Origin: Cohnella sp. SGD-V74
GTDB taxonomy: Bacteria > Bacillota > Bacilli > Paenibacillales > Paenibacillaceae
Length of the DNA stretch: 64,000 nucleotides
NCBI RefSeq assembly: GCF_003001675.1
Contig: NZ_PVYW01000013.1
Coordinates: forward strand, 1-64,000
Direction of reading: 5' to 3'
A program made the position numbers and the translations under genes. Below the pieces are notes generated by a model. It did not search any database. It saw nothing but the letters and a program-made list of their open reading frames with translations, and was not told the DNA's origin. Below are positions 26,154 through 34,914 of this stretch, piece after piece. How positions within the stretch are numbered: position 1 is the first letter of the stretch; each line of letters starts with the position of its first letter.

Positions 26154-26426
26154 CGATGGAGCCGTCGACGCGACTCCGGATCGAAGCGATGACCATACTC
26201 CAGAAGGTGATCCAATCGTCGTCCTGCTTGCCCAGCGACACCCAGGCAACCGGCTTGCCGCTATGTTTCGCCATTCGCTTAACGCCGTCGTTTTCCCGTA
26301 GCCGGACGGAGCGAATACGAGCGTCAGCTTCGCTTCCAAGCCTTCATCAAGAAGTCGCAGCAGTTCCGTGCGCGCGACCAAGGCGTGGCGTTCATGAGGG
26401 ATATGCAGCTTTGTTGTAGCAATCAT
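26154..26426 (-). pseudogene. MalT/LuxR-type regulator, N-terminal remnant with frameshift
   Basis: From ATG 26426 the minus strand reads MIATTKLHIPHERHALVART and a Walker A FAPSGYGKTTALSEW, then loses one base near 26275 and continues in another frame as AKHSGKPVAWVSLGKQDDDW to IASIRSRVDGSI. This is the start of the large ATPase-regulator family with about 850 residues; only some 90 remain, and the match stops at about 26154 beside the DUF2207 gene. Dead fragment. The 283 bp between it and the ABC-F stop at 26710 hold no gene I can support. Confidence 0.65.
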
Positions 26427-26709
26427 GAGGCAACCCTCCGGAAGTAAAAGACGGAACGCAGACAATGGGTTTATAATTCGACGCCTCTGTCGAAAAATCC
26501 TGTATGGACTCCGCAAAGGACGTCTCTCCATTTTACAGCCTAGCGCGTATCTGTCCCGGCGTTGCATGCATGATAAACCATATTCTTCATTTCTTCGAAA
26601 GCTGGCAACTGCGTAAAGGCTTCAGCTTGTTTACTGTCGAAAATTTGCGCTCCCGCAAAAGCTCCAGCTTTAATCTCTTGTCGGCACGGAGCGAGAGAGC
26701 GATTCTCTC

Positions 26710-28284
26710 TTACAAGCTCTGCTTGGTCACTCCCGTTACCGGATCGAAGGTCAGCAGCTCGGTCCCGATCTTATCGATGAAGAAGCGATCGTGGCTGACC
26801 GTAATGACCGCGCCGGGAAAATGGATCAGAGCTTGCTCCATAACCTGTATGCTCGTGAGGTCCAGATGGTTGGTCGGCTCGTCCAAGATGATAACGGCCG
26901 CGCCTGAGAGAAGACACTTGGCCAGCGCTACCCGAGCTTTCTGCCCGCCGGACAGATTGCCGATCGCCTTGCTCAAATCCGCCTCGGAGAATTGCAGCAT
27001 AGCCAGGAATTTGTTCACCTTTTTGCGCGGAGCGTCCAGTCCCAATCCGTACGTATTCACCGCGTGGCTGACCGTATCCTTAGGATCAAGCTCCTCCCAC
27101 ATCCGGTTGAAGTAGGCGTAGTTAACACCCTTCTCCCAGACAACCTCCCCAGATTCCGGCTTCTCCTGCCCGGTAAGCGCCTTAATGAGCGTGGACTTCC
27201 CGCTTCCGTTCGGTCCCACGATGACCAAGCGATCTTCCTTCTGAATATCGAAGCTAACGTTCTCGAAGATCTGTCTGCCCTCGTACGTCTGTCCGATCTT
27301 CTTCACTTCGCATAGCTTGTCCGGGAAGCGCAGCCTCTCGTAGATGTCGGTAATCAGCACGTTAACGGGATGCGGCTCTATCCGCTTCTTGTTATCCGCC
27401 AGCTTACGCGAGAGACGATCCTTGGAACCGGAACGCCGGCTTGCGCGATTGTCGATCGCCTCGGACTCCATGAGCAGCAACTCTTCCTCCCACTCGAACT
27501 GGCGGTCCAGTTCCTTCTTGCGCATCTTCTTTTTGCGGACGTAATCGGTGTAATTTCCTTCGTATTCCTGAAAACGATAGTTCTCGATCTCAATCGTGCG
27601 GGTGACGACCTTGTCGATGAATTGACGGTCATGCGACACCAGAATCATAGCTCCCTTGAATCGGTACAGCCACTGCTCCAGCCATACGATTCCTTCCATA
27701 TCCAAGTAATTCGTCGGCTCGTCAAGCAGAACGACATCGGGCAGCTCGATGAGCATTTTCGCCAACGCCGCGCGGTTACGCCACCCTCCGGACAACTCAT
27801 CGATCGGTTGGTTGCGGGATCTGTCATTAAACCCCAGCTTCATCAGCACCGTATTAATCTCGACGGACACGTTCCAGCCATCGAGATGCTCCATCTGTTC
27901 AAACAACTCCGCTTGCCTTGCCAGCAGCGCATCCATCTCGCTATCGTCGGCAACCGTACCCAGCTTATCTCCAATCTCTTGCAGCTCTCGTTCAATAACG
28001 GCAACCTGCTCGAAGCATGCTTCCAGTTCTTGTTGAACGGACAGACTCCCGCTCAATTCCGAGAATTGCGAGAAATATCCGATTCGTACTTGAGGATCTA
28101 TGTCCACTCTGCCGGACGTCGGCTCTTCCTTGCCCATGATGAGCTTAAATACCGTCGACTTGCCGGCGCCGTTCCGTCCGATTAGACCGATACGCTCCCC
28201 TTGCATCACTCGAAAATAAATGTCGCGAAAAATCATGGACTCTTCATACTTCTTCGTGACGTTCTCCAACCGTATTACGCTCAT
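26710..28284 (-). CDS. ABC-F family ribosome-associated ATPase
   Basis: 524 residues with two ABC ATPase domains and no membrane helices. First: Walker A GRNGAGKST, signature LSGGWRNRAALAKML, Walker B VVLLDEPTNYLD. Second: GPNGSGKST, LSGGQKARVALAKCLLSG, VIILDEPTNHLD. Between them lies a charged linker with RKKKMRKKELDRQFEWEEE. ABC-F proteins act on the ribosome, either as translation factors or by displacing antibiotics; the linker length does not settle which. ATG 28284 follows AAGGGGAT. Confidence 0.92.
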   Translation of the reverse strand: MSVIRLENVTKKYEESMIFRDIYFRVMQGERIGLIGRNGAGKSTVFKLIMGKEEPTSGRVDIDPQVRIGYFSQFSELSGSLSVQQELEACFEQVAVIERELQEIGDKLGTVADDSEMDALLARQAELFEQMEHLDGWNVSVEINTVLMKLGFNDRSRNQPIDELSGGWRNRAALAKMLIELPDVVLLDEPTNYLDMEGIVWLEQWLYRFKGAMILVSHDRQFIDKVVTRTIEIENYRFQEYEGNYTDYVRKKKMRKKELDRQFEWEEELLLMESEAIDNRASRRSGSKDRLSRKLADNKKRIEPHPVNVLITDIYERLRFPDKLCEVKKIGQTYEGRQIFENVSFDIQKEDRLVIVGPNGSGKSTLIKALTGQEKPESGEVVWEKGVNYAYFNRMWEELDPKDTVSHAVNTYGLGLDAPRKKVNKFLAMLQFSEADLSKAIGNLSGGQKARVALAKCLLSGAAVIILDEPTNHLDLTSIQVMEQALIHFPGAVITVSHDRFFIDKIGTELLTFDPVTGVTKQSL

Positions 28285-28394
28285 GGCTATCCCCTTCTGA
28301 TTTAACACTTTAGAGTCATTATACCACCCTCGCCTTAGGGATACTTCTCCGGCTGCCAACTCACCGGAATGGAATGCAAGTGTGTACAAAAAGC

Positions 28395-28423
28395 TTGCAT
28401 ATTAGCACCAACTGCTGTAATAT
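28395..28423 (+). promoter_or_regulatory. promoter of the initiator tRNA gene
   Basis: TTGCAT (28395-28400), a 17-base spacer and TAATAT (28418-28423), about 48 bp before the tRNA. Confidence 0.6.
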
Positions 28424-28470
28424 AGGCAATCTGACCAACGTTAAAGGTCAATATGCTTTTGTTATTCTAT

Positions 28471-28547
<77 letters not shown>

Positions 28548-28578
28548 ACTTACAATTCCGGCTTGGCACATATATAAG

Positions 28579-28625
28579 GAAGAAGCCTTTAAACCACTGG
28601 ATGTGGCTTAAAGGCTTCTTTTAAT
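28579..28625. terminator. terminator between tRNA-fMet and the PBP gene
   Basis: AAGCCTTTAA(A)CCA and TGG(C)TTAAAGGCTT form a stem of about 14 bp, followed on the plus strand by CTTTTAAT. It serves the tRNA and possibly the convergent PBP gene. Confidence 0.8.
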
Positions 28626-28656
28626 CGGAAATTCCTTCTCAAAGAGACGATGGATA

Positions 28657-30798
28657 CTACTGCTTGCTTTGCTCAAAAATTCGTTTTACTTTTGGCGCTA
28701 CGTAACGGCTGCCCCCGTGACCTTGTACGTTCTCGATCATCATGGAGATCAGCAGCTGCGGGTTACCCGCGTCAAAACCGACGAACCAGCCGTTTTCCTG
28801 CCCTTTTATGCCCTTGCTCGCTTTCAGCTCCGCAGTGCCCGTCTTGCCGGCGATCGATGCGCCAGCAATATAGGCGCCATGCCCGCTGCCTTCCGGACTC
28901 GCCACCGCCTTCACGAGATCGTCCTTGATCAGTTCCGCCGTATCCGCCGACATCGCTTGCTCCTTCCACAGCTTTCCCGCAAAAGCCGCATCGGCCTCCG
29001 ACAGCTGCGGATAGGCGATATTTCCGCCATTGGCAAGCGCGGAGTAGGCGAAGGCGACATGCAGCGTCGTCATCTCCACCTGTCCTTGCCCGTAGCCGGA
29101 GTCGGCAAGCTGAATATCGCCGGACGGCTCGCCTCCGCCACCGGCAAGCTTCGAAGCGCTGAACGGATAGGCGAGCGGAAGCGGTTCGCCTATTCCGAAT
29201 CGCGCCGCGCCTGAGACGAATTGCTTTTTGCCGATTGCCAGCGCCGTCTGAGCAAAATAGATATTGTCAGAATAGATCAGCGCCTTCAATAGATCGACCG
29301 AGCTCACCTCGCGCACCCGTTTCACGTAATACTTGCCCCAGGAACTGTCCTTCTTCCAGGTTAATCCGGCAATCTCCTTCGCCTCGTCCGGATCAAGCGC
29401 GCCGCTGTCGAGTCCGATCGCTGCCGTTATGGCCTTAAAGGATGAGCCTGGCGCATACGTCCGGGAGAAACGGTTCAGGAATGGAAGACGCGGATCTTCA
29501 TTCCATTGTCGGTATTGTTCCTTGGACACGCCCTGTACGAAAGCGTTCGGATCGTACGACGGGCTGCTGAGCAGCGCCAGCACTTCGCCGGTCTTGGGCT
29601 GGATCGCCGCGACGGAAGCTTCATCGCCCTTTACTTCCTCATAGATCGCTTGCTGCAACGCCGTATCGATCGTCAACTTGTACGTCACGCCGTTATTGGC
29701 AGCCTGCCCCGCGATCATGGATTTGCGCACGCCGGCCCTATCGACAATAACAACCGCTTTACCTGAAGTGCCGCGCAATTGCGTCTCGAGCGTAAGCTCC
29801 AGCCCCGTTTTGCCGATCAGATCGCCCACCTTGTAGCCCTGAGCTTCGCGCTTCTTCAGCTCATCGGCATTGATCTCCCCGATATAGCCGATCAGATGAG
29901 CCGCCGCTTCGCCGAGTGGATACCGCCGCACCATCACCTTCTGAGCAGCAACTCCCGGAAGCGCGACGAGTTCTTCCCTCACCGCATCATCGACCACTAC
30001 GGCAATCGGAACGAACAGATTCGGCTTTACCCACGCCGCGCCAAGCTTACGGTCGATCTCCTGTACGGTCATGCCCAGCTTCTTGGCCAGCGATGCTTTG
30101 ATCGTATCGGCCGAATCCCCGAGCTTGTTCGGCACAATGCCGAGCTGCGCCGCCTCGACGTTAACCGCCAGCGGATTGCCGTTACGATCGACAATCTCGC
30201 CGCGTATCGCCGGAGTCTTCTCGATTCGCACCGTATCCCCTTCTTCCATCCCGGGGAAAATATACGAAGGATTCCAATCGATGGACCAGGACGTTACACC
30301 GTCCTCCACCGTCTTTCTAACCCGGCCATGGTTGTCGAAGGAGATGGGTCCTTCCCCTGTATCCATAGTGACTCTATACTCGAACCTTTTGACGGCAGTA
30401 CCGCTCCCCGTCACAGCCGCACCTTCCGTATCCGCTCCGTCCGACGTCTGTTGTTCGGCCGGAAGCGCCGTTACGGCCAGATTGGACACCTCAAGCGCAT
30501 CATAGATCGTCTGATACCGCTTGACGAACTGCTCCTCCGTCAGATTGTTCTTCACGAAAGGCGAAAGCAGCGCATACATCCCCGCATAATCAAACCGCTC
30601 CCATGCCGACAAATACGCCGTCACGCCCTCCGACGAATCCGGCGCGGTTGAAGGTTTCGCAGAAGGAGCAGCTGTGGACGTCTCCGAAGCTGAAGGGTCC
30701 GGAGACGATTTGCCGAACAAATCGGAACAGCCTCCTAGCAGGAATGCGAGCAGCAAAACGATAATCGCCGCGAAACGAACGCTGATCTGTCCTCTCAA
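28657..30798 (-). CDS. class B penicillin-binding protein with NTF2-like domain (PBP3/MecA-type lipoprotein)
   Basis: About 713 residues. The membrane anchor or lipoprotein signal ends LLLAFLLGGC, followed by a Ser/Thr/Pro linker and an NTF2-like (MecA N-terminal) domain, a PBP dimer domain, and a transpeptidase domain with the three active motifs SSFK (APGSSFKAI), SDN (IYSDNIYF) and KTG (GKTGTAEL). It cross-links peptidoglycan outside the membrane; MecA-like members can have low beta-lactam affinity, which cannot be judged here. TTG 30798 is chosen because AGGAGG lies 9 bases upstream and the signal starts there. Confidence 0.92.
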   Translation of the reverse strand: MRGQISVRFAAIIVLLLAFLLGGCSDLFGKSSPDPSASETSTAAPSAKPSTAPDSSEGVTAYLSAWERFDYAGMYALLSPFVKNNLTEEQFVKRYQTIYDALEVSNLAVTALPAEQQTSDGADTEGAAVTGSGTAVKRFEYRVTMDTGEGPISFDNHGRVRKTVEDGVTSWSIDWNPSYIFPGMEEGDTVRIEKTPAIRGEIVDRNGNPLAVNVEAAQLGIVPNKLGDSADTIKASLAKKLGMTVQEIDRKLGAAWVKPNLFVPIAVVVDDAVREELVALPGVAAQKVMVRRYPLGEAAAHLIGYIGEINADELKKREAQGYKVGDLIGKTGLELTLETQLRGTSGKAVVIVDRAGVRKSMIAGQAANNGVTYKLTIDTALQQAIYEEVKGDEASVAAIQPKTGEVLALLSSPSYDPNAFVQGVSKEQYRQWNEDPRLPFLNRFSRTYAPGSSFKAITAAIGLDSGALDPDEAKEIAGLTWKKDSSWGKYYVKRVREVSSVDLLKALIYSDNIYFAQTALAIGKKQFVSGAARFGIGEPLPLAYPFSASKLAGGGGEPSGDIQLADSGYGQGQVEMTTLHVAFAYSALANGGNIAYPQLSEADAAFAGKLWKEQAMSADTAELIKDDLVKAVASPEGSGHGAYIAGASIAGKTGTAELKASKGIKGQENGWFVGFDAGNPQLLISMMIENVQGHGGSRYVAPKVKRIFEQSKQ

Positions 30799-30928
30799 CC
30801 GGATCGACCTCCTCGATATACCCAAATCACCGACTGCAAATACAATGCTTATTGTATATACCGCGATCAGGGATCGATGTTTCTGTCGTCCGGAAATTTT
30901 GTCTTGTAATTTTTCACAGATTCTATCG

Positions 30929-30988
30929 AAAAAAAACGCAGGCAACCCTCCGGCGGTCAGGTGCCGCCACGGAAGGATTGCCTGCGTT
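30929..30988 (-). terminator. strong rho-independent terminator
   Basis: AACGCAGGCAA and TTGCCTGCGTT form a perfect 11-bp outer stem with an inner GGCGG/CCGCC stem, followed on the minus strand by eight T's (30929-30936). It ends the SLH remnant just upstream and insulates the PBP gene. Confidence 0.85.
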
Positions 30989-31011
30989 ATGTTAAGAACA
31001 ATTCGATTCTG

Positions 31012-31110
31012 CTATTCGATCAGGTCCGACTTCTGAAGAAGCCGCTCCACGATGACAGCTACCTCGGCTCTCGAAATATTGCCCTTCGAGGCAAGCTCCG
31101 TGCCGGTTGA
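31012..31110 (-). pseudogene. SLH-domain protein, C-terminal remnant
   Basis: The last ~30 codons before the TAG at 31012-31014 read GTELASKGNISRAEVAVIVE and RLLQKSDLIE, the typical end of a third SLH domain. Everything upstream is lost; beyond about 31110 the DNA belongs to the SMI1 remnant. The terminator at 30929-30988 was this gene's own. Confidence 0.6.
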
Positions 31111-31129
31111 ACGGGCAGTCTCATGCCAT

Positions 31130-31418
31130 TCAAATAGAAATCTCGTCAGTAATCCAACCTTTAATAAAATATTTTAATGAGGGCGCAACACAAGAACGGC
31201 TATCATCTTCATGATTCCAAACATAGATTCTGCTCGTTTGAATCACCCCATTTATTATTGCATAGCCGAATACGTCGCCATTTCCTGCATCGGAAAAAAA
31301 CAAGAGATGATCAAATGGCATATATCTATCCCTATATTCTTCAGATCTATAATGCATTTGCTGGATCTTTATAAAAATACTCATCCGAAATAGAGCTGAT
31401 GTAGTTCTTCCACACCAT
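31130..31418 (-). pseudogene. SMI1/KNR4 (SUKH) protein with internal deletion and frameshift
   Basis: ATG 31418, preceded by AAGAGGTG, reads MVWKNYISSISDEYFYKDPA and then a stop. One frame over, from about 31347, it continues YRSEEYRDRYMPFDHLLFFS and DAGNGDVFGYAI to DEISI. The second part is the conserved end of a SUKH-1 domain; intact proteins are about 150-160 residues, so some 60 residues have been deleted between the two parts as well as one base. SUKH proteins serve as immunity partners of polymorphic toxins; no toxin gene is adjacent. Confidence 0.65.
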
Positions 31419-31554
31419 TAGTTAACACCTCTTAGAAAAATAGGATATCCATACATTCAAGATTTGGTTCCCGCCCCTTTGACGATGAGTTCCTGCCGTC
31501 CGGGCTGATTCGCTATTGCTACGGTTCGACAAAATTTTTAATTCACGAGATAGA

Positions 31555-31584
31555 TTTACAGTATTTTACTACGAGAAGTATAAT
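31555..31584 (+). promoter_or_regulatory. promoter of the DUF4190 gene
   Basis: TTTACA (31555-31560), an 18-base spacer and TATAAT (31579-31584), 33 bases before the TTG start. Confidence 0.65.
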
Positions 31585-31617
31585 AGAAATAATGACTCAT
31601 TAATAGGAGGATATTCC

Positions 31618-31974
31618 TTGGATAACAATCCCAAAGAGCCGCAATACGGGTTTTCTCCGATAACCCAATCTTACGTTCCGCCTCAGGCGAAGACGAGCGG
31701 CAAAGCAATTGCCTCTTTAGTACTAGGCATAATATCCTTAATTACTTTGCCATTAGGTGGAATCTTATTTCTTGGAATCATTGGCTTCTTCAGCGGTATC
31801 GTTGCGATTGTGTTCGCGTCTTTATCGTTTAAAGAAATCAAGCGGGTACAGGTGCGAGGTCGCGGTATGGCAATTGCAGGATTGGTATGCGGAATCGTCG
31901 CGACGGCTCTCAATGTGCTTGCCTTTGTTGTCTCGTTCATAATTGGCTTCACGAGTGCTATTAATAATGTGTAA
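31618..31974 (+). CDS. DUF4190 small membrane protein
   Basis: 118 residues: a Pro/Gln-rich soluble head (DNNPKEPQYGFSP), then two membrane helices (ASLVLGIISLITLPLGGILF with IIGFFSGIVAIVFASLSF, and GLVCGIVATALNVLAFVV), joined by the DUF4190 loop KEIKRVQVRGRGMAIAG. TTG start at 31618 with AGGAGG 7 bases upstream; an ATG at 31516 lies above the promoter and is not the start. The 3' end is partly duplicated at 17270-17332. It is followed within 30 bp by a full rlmH-end copy. Function unknown. Confidence 0.8.
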   Translation: MDNNPKEPQYGFSPITQSYVPPQAKTSGKAIASLVLGIISLITLPLGGILFLGIIGFFSGIVAIVFASLSFKEIKRVQVRGRGMAIAGLVCGIVATALNVLAFVVSFIIGFTSAINNV

Positions 31975-32000
31975 TCACAACTAAAAGGCTTCCAGAACAA

Positions 32001-32030
32001 AATTTTCGCCGTCACTTATGGTACGGTTCT
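32001..32030 (-). repeat. rlmH-end (att-like) copy C
   Basis: On the minus strand GAACCGTACCAT then AAGTGACGGCGAAAATT. The 17-base core at 32004-32020 is identical to the end of rlmH at 48962-48978, including 9 bases past the rlmH stop, and GAA-CCG-TAC-CAT-AAG-TGA spells the RlmH ending EPYHK-stop. There is no rlmH gene around it. The match to the known SCC integration locus suggests an attachment-site copy. Confidence 0.75.
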
Positions 32031-32152
32031 CAGCGATGTCTGTAACTGCCTTAGTCCACTTCTTCGAATTCTCTCTCGGCGACCAAGGGGCTCAAAGAGG
32101 CATGCTGCGTGAATGCATTGTTATCTAACTTACCGACTTTATTTGAGTACTT

Positions 32153-32677
32153 TTAAGAAATCATTACATATTTATTGATCTGCTCAATAATGTACTCGAC
32201 ATCATTGCTACTATCAACAACAAGTTCTCCTTCAACCGGCATTAAATTAATATCCCTGCTCTCATAATATTTCATCATTTCTTCATAATCTGTAATAATG
32301 TTATTTGGATTTGGTGAATGCTTTCTTTGGTTGAACCTCTCTGCCCACAACTCTTCATTACTACATGTGACTAAAATGGGTTTAAAGACGATATTTTTTC
32401 GATTCAATTTATCTCTATAATTAACAAGTTGATCATTACAGTGGAGAGGACAATCGACAATTATATCCGTTCCACATTCTATATTTGTATCAATCAATTT
32501 GTGCATTAGCTTGTACGAAACACTATGACATACATTGTTATCCTCAAAATAACCAAAAACAGTATCAAAGAAATCATCTTTTCGAAAAATGGGCAGTTTA
32601 TCCCTCATAGCAAATTGGCTTGATAGAAATGTTTTTCCTACACCGGCTTTTCCTCTGAACCAAATCACTCTTGTCAT
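32153..32677 (-). CDS. P-loop kinase-like protein
   Basis: 174 residues with Walker A (FRGKAGVGKTFLSSQ) at the very start, an Asp-rich strand (GTDIIVDCPLHCNDQL) that could hold the catalytic acid, and an Arg-rich lid (LWAERFNQRKHSP). The size and layout fit the AAA_33 / chloramphenicol-phosphotransferase-like kinase group; the substrate cannot be told. The gene is AT-rich, alone, and flanked by rlmH-end copies at 32001-32030 and (half) 32882-32896, so it is probably an acquired cassette. Confidence 0.75.
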   Translation of the reverse strand: MTRVIWFRGKAGVGKTFLSSQFAMRDKLPIFRKDDFFDTVFGYFEDNNVCHSVSYKLMHKLIDTNIECGTDIIVDCPLHCNDQLVNYRDKLNRKNIVFKPILVTCSNEELWAERFNQRKHSPNPNNIITDYEEMMKYYESRDINLMPVEGELVVDSSNDVEYIIEQINKYVMIS

Positions 32678-32784
32678 CCTGCATCCACTCCAAATATTCT
32701 TGCGGTAATTTTGGATACGTCATTGAATTCATATGTATCATAAGCATATCATAAATTCGAAAAAAACTGTTTTAATTTTCCATT

Positions 32785-32816
32785 AAAAAAATCCCCCTAA
32801 AGCTATCTCTAGAGGG
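32785..32816 (-). terminator. terminator with seven T's
   Basis: CCCTCTA pairs with TTTAGGGGG (with G-T pairing) and is followed on the minus strand by seven T's (32785-32791). It isolates the kinase gene from upstream transcription. Confidence 0.6.
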
Positions 32817-32881
32817 ACAAACCTATCTCTAAAGCACCTTTCTTCACATTTCCAAGGGCCTCTCACCCTTCTTGGCACCCC

Positions 32882-32896
32882 AATTTTCGCTGTCAC
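32882..32896 (-). repeat. half rlmH-end (att-like) copy G
   Basis: AATTTTCGCTGTCAC matches the right half of copy C (AATTTTCGCCGTCAC) at 14 of 15 bases, in the same orientation. The EPYHK half is absent. It lies on the far side of the P-loop kinase gene from copy C. Confidence 0.4.
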
Positions 32897-32933
32897 AAGA
32901 GAGCATAATCAAACCTACTTAATAATACAAGGA

Positions 32934-32958
32934 AGGCCACCGAAGTAATCGGCGGCCT
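32934..32958 (-). terminator. terminator of the RibD-type reductase gene
   Basis: AGGCC-CCGA and TCGG-GGCCT arms give a 9-bp stem with one bulge, followed on the minus strand by a T-rich stretch (TTCCTTGTATTATT). Confidence 0.6.
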
Positions 32959-33014
32959 GAACGAACTTGGTTCAACTATCGTCTCCCGTTAGCGGAAAAC
33001 CTTGTACGGCGCGA

Positions 33015-33584
33015 CTATTTCTCCAACTCATAGCGAGCCGCGATAATGCCCGACTTGAGCGTTCGGCTGGATAGCAGCTTGAGATTGATTTTCTCATTGG
33101 CGCCGTCGAATACCGATTTTCCGCGGCCCAGGATGACCGGACAAATCGTCAGCATGAATTCGTCGATCAGGCCGAGCTCAAGCAGCGTCTTCGCTGCCCC
33201 TGGGCTGCCGAAGATAACGAGATTTTTACCAGGCTGCTCCTTGAGCGCCTTAATTTCCTCTGCGATATTGTCCTTGATCAGTGTCGTATTGTTCCATTCC
33301 GCCTTGTCCAGCGTGCTGGAAATGACGATCTTCTTAACATCCTGCACCCATTTGGCATGCTCCATATCGTGCCTCGACGCATCCGGATTGTCCAGTACCG
33401 TGGGCCAGTAGCTCTCCATCATCCGATACGTCGTGCGTCCGTATACGGGAGAGCCGACTTCGGCTACGACCTCCTCGGCGTATTTCTCTAATTCCTCGTT
33501 TTACGGAATCCAATCCAGTCCTCCATTCAAATCCGACGCATATCCGTCCAGCGACACATGCATGAATAATACGAGTTTTCTCAT
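33015..33584 (-). pseudogene. dihydrofolate-reductase-family (RibD C-terminal) protein with nonsense codon
   Basis: A complete 190-codon frame from ATG 33584 (GGAGGAG upstream) reads MRKLVLFMHVSLDGYASDLN, then meets a TAA at codon 28 (33501-33503) where relatives have Tyr (WIP-Y-NEELEKY). After it the frame is intact: VYGRTTYRMMESYWP, LVIFGSPGAAKTLLELGLID and FMLTICPVILGRGKSVF. These are hallmarks of the YwjB/YyaP-like reductase group. A single substitution inactivates it; restart at 33422 would give only the C-terminal two thirds, without the nucleotide-binding start. Confidence 0.8.
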
Positions 33585-33719
33585 GTCTGCTTCTCCTCCG
33601 ATTTCGAATTTTTGTTCGACTTTTTTGGCCGTTGGCCCCTGTTTCGTCCTGCTGCTATGTTCATCACTATAAATCATTACGTTACGTAAGGTTCAAGTAG
33701 CAACCTGAATTATTTCTTT

Positions 33720-34105
33720 TTATGGATTCAGCGCATAGAAAGCAATCCTGTGATGGACGTTCTTCTTTATGTAGGTTTGGTATGACGGTTGGAGTGTGTA
33801 GGTTGCTGTCACCTCTGAATCCTTCTCACAATTGATCTGGTAATCCTTGTTGATACATCTCCATACAATCGGAATACGTTTCAAGTGTCTTAATAATATC
33901 TGGATGGGGTTCAGAATAATTGATCTTATAGTCTTTCTCGCCATATCCTTCTCTAATGGGGAAAGCTAATTTTTCTTCATCAACAGAAAATTGAGCATCA
34001 ATACCTTTCTTGTTACCTCTTGCATTGAGGAAGAGCTGCAAACAAATGTGATTTTGCGTAACAGATCCCATGCCCATGTTGTAGAACGTCAGAAGCTTTC
34101 CTGGT
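33720..34105 (-). pseudogene. unrecognised protein, frameshifted remnant
   Basis: Two overlapping minus-strand frames look like one broken protein: LLTFYNMGMGSVTQNHICLQ to HPDIIKTLETYSDCMEMYQQ, then after a frame change near 33835 CEKDSEVTATYTLQPSYQTY to FYALNP-stop. A stop lies just before the first part, so the N-terminus is missing. The DNA is AT-rich like the AlkD-like gene 30 bp upstream. I do not recognise the family. Confidence 0.4.
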
Positions 34106-34134
34106 TACTTCCGTCGAGTTGATGTCAGGAGTAA

Positions 34135-34803
34135 CTAATTTTTATTTCGTTTGTTAACTTCAATCGCAATAAACTCCGGCAAATAGTTGGGAGTACAGTC
34201 CTTTGATACCATTTCATCTTTATAAAGACCCGTTTTCTCACCAAGTTTAATACAACGTGCTCGATTCTTTTGATCATACACGCCAATCCAGCCTGCCGTG
34301 AAATTCATAGCCCACTGAACTTCCGGTTCTTCCTCCGTAATCTTAGCTTCAATTGCAGATAGTAAGTCTGCTGTGTTATCAGGCGGTGTTTGTCCCGTCC
34401 ATCTCAATCGCGCCTGATAATACCAGAAGGTTCGCCTTTGAAGAGCAGAAGGGCTATTTTCCCATAACCCCATCAATGCAATTGTCTTCTTGTCTTTGGT
34501 GAGCTGATTAGCCATTAACCAATCCATTAAGTGATTGCGCTCATCAAAGGTGTGAATCTGCATATCCTTATCAAGCTTATTTAGCACATCTTCTGAAAGA
34601 AGTTTTTTGTCCATAATTAAGATTGCCAATAGCCTGGGCAGAAACTCTTCGGTTGACCAAAGCTCCATAGCCAGTTCGTGATCTTTATTAATGTCCTTCG
34701 CGATTTTTCGCAAGTCGCCTAACTTAGTTTTACTATTGATCTGTGATAGAATGTTTTCTGCTTTTGGAGAGCGTTTCATTTCTGAACTTTTATTCTTATT
34801 CAT
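34135..34803 (-). CDS. AlkD-like DNA alkylation repair / HEAT-repeat protein
   Basis: 222 residues, almost entirely helical, with the repeated helix pairs of the AlkD family (HELAMELWSTEEFLPRLLAI, RNHLMDWLMANQL, RTFWYYQARLRW, VQWAMNFTAGWIGVYD). AlkD proteins are HEAT-repeat glycosylases that remove alkylated bases; many distant relatives lack shown activity. ATG 34803 is chosen for AAAGGAG 9 bases upstream. It belongs to an AT-rich stretch together with the next ABC-F gene. Confidence 0.8.
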   Translation of the reverse strand: MNKNKSSEMKRSPKAENILSQINSKTKLGDLRKIAKDINKDHELAMELWSTEEFLPRLLAILIMDKKLLSEDVLNKLDKDMQIHTFDERNHLMDWLMANQLTKDKKTIALMGLWENSPSALQRRTFWYYQARLRWTGQTPPDNTADLLSAIEAKITEEEPEVQWAMNFTAGWIGVYDQKNRARCIKLGEKTGLYKDEMVSKDCTPNYLPEFIAIEVNKRNKN

Positions 34804-34914
34804 TTGGCACAACTCCTTTCATTAAAGCACTGTTTCGACCTCGCAGATACTACCTCCCTGTAACTAAAAGACACTGGGGTTCTGTTCCTCAGTGTCTTTT
34901 TAGAAGGTTTTAAT

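Noticed and set aside
26427..26709. Possible gene in the gap before the ABC-F gene
   Set aside because: Frames here have no ribosome site and no family resemblance.
31510..31535. GAACCGTAGCA on the minus strand just before the DUF4190 promoter, like the left half of copy C
   Set aside because: Only about 10 bases agree and the GACGGCGAAA half is absent; GAACCGTA alone is expected about twice in 64 kb of both strands.
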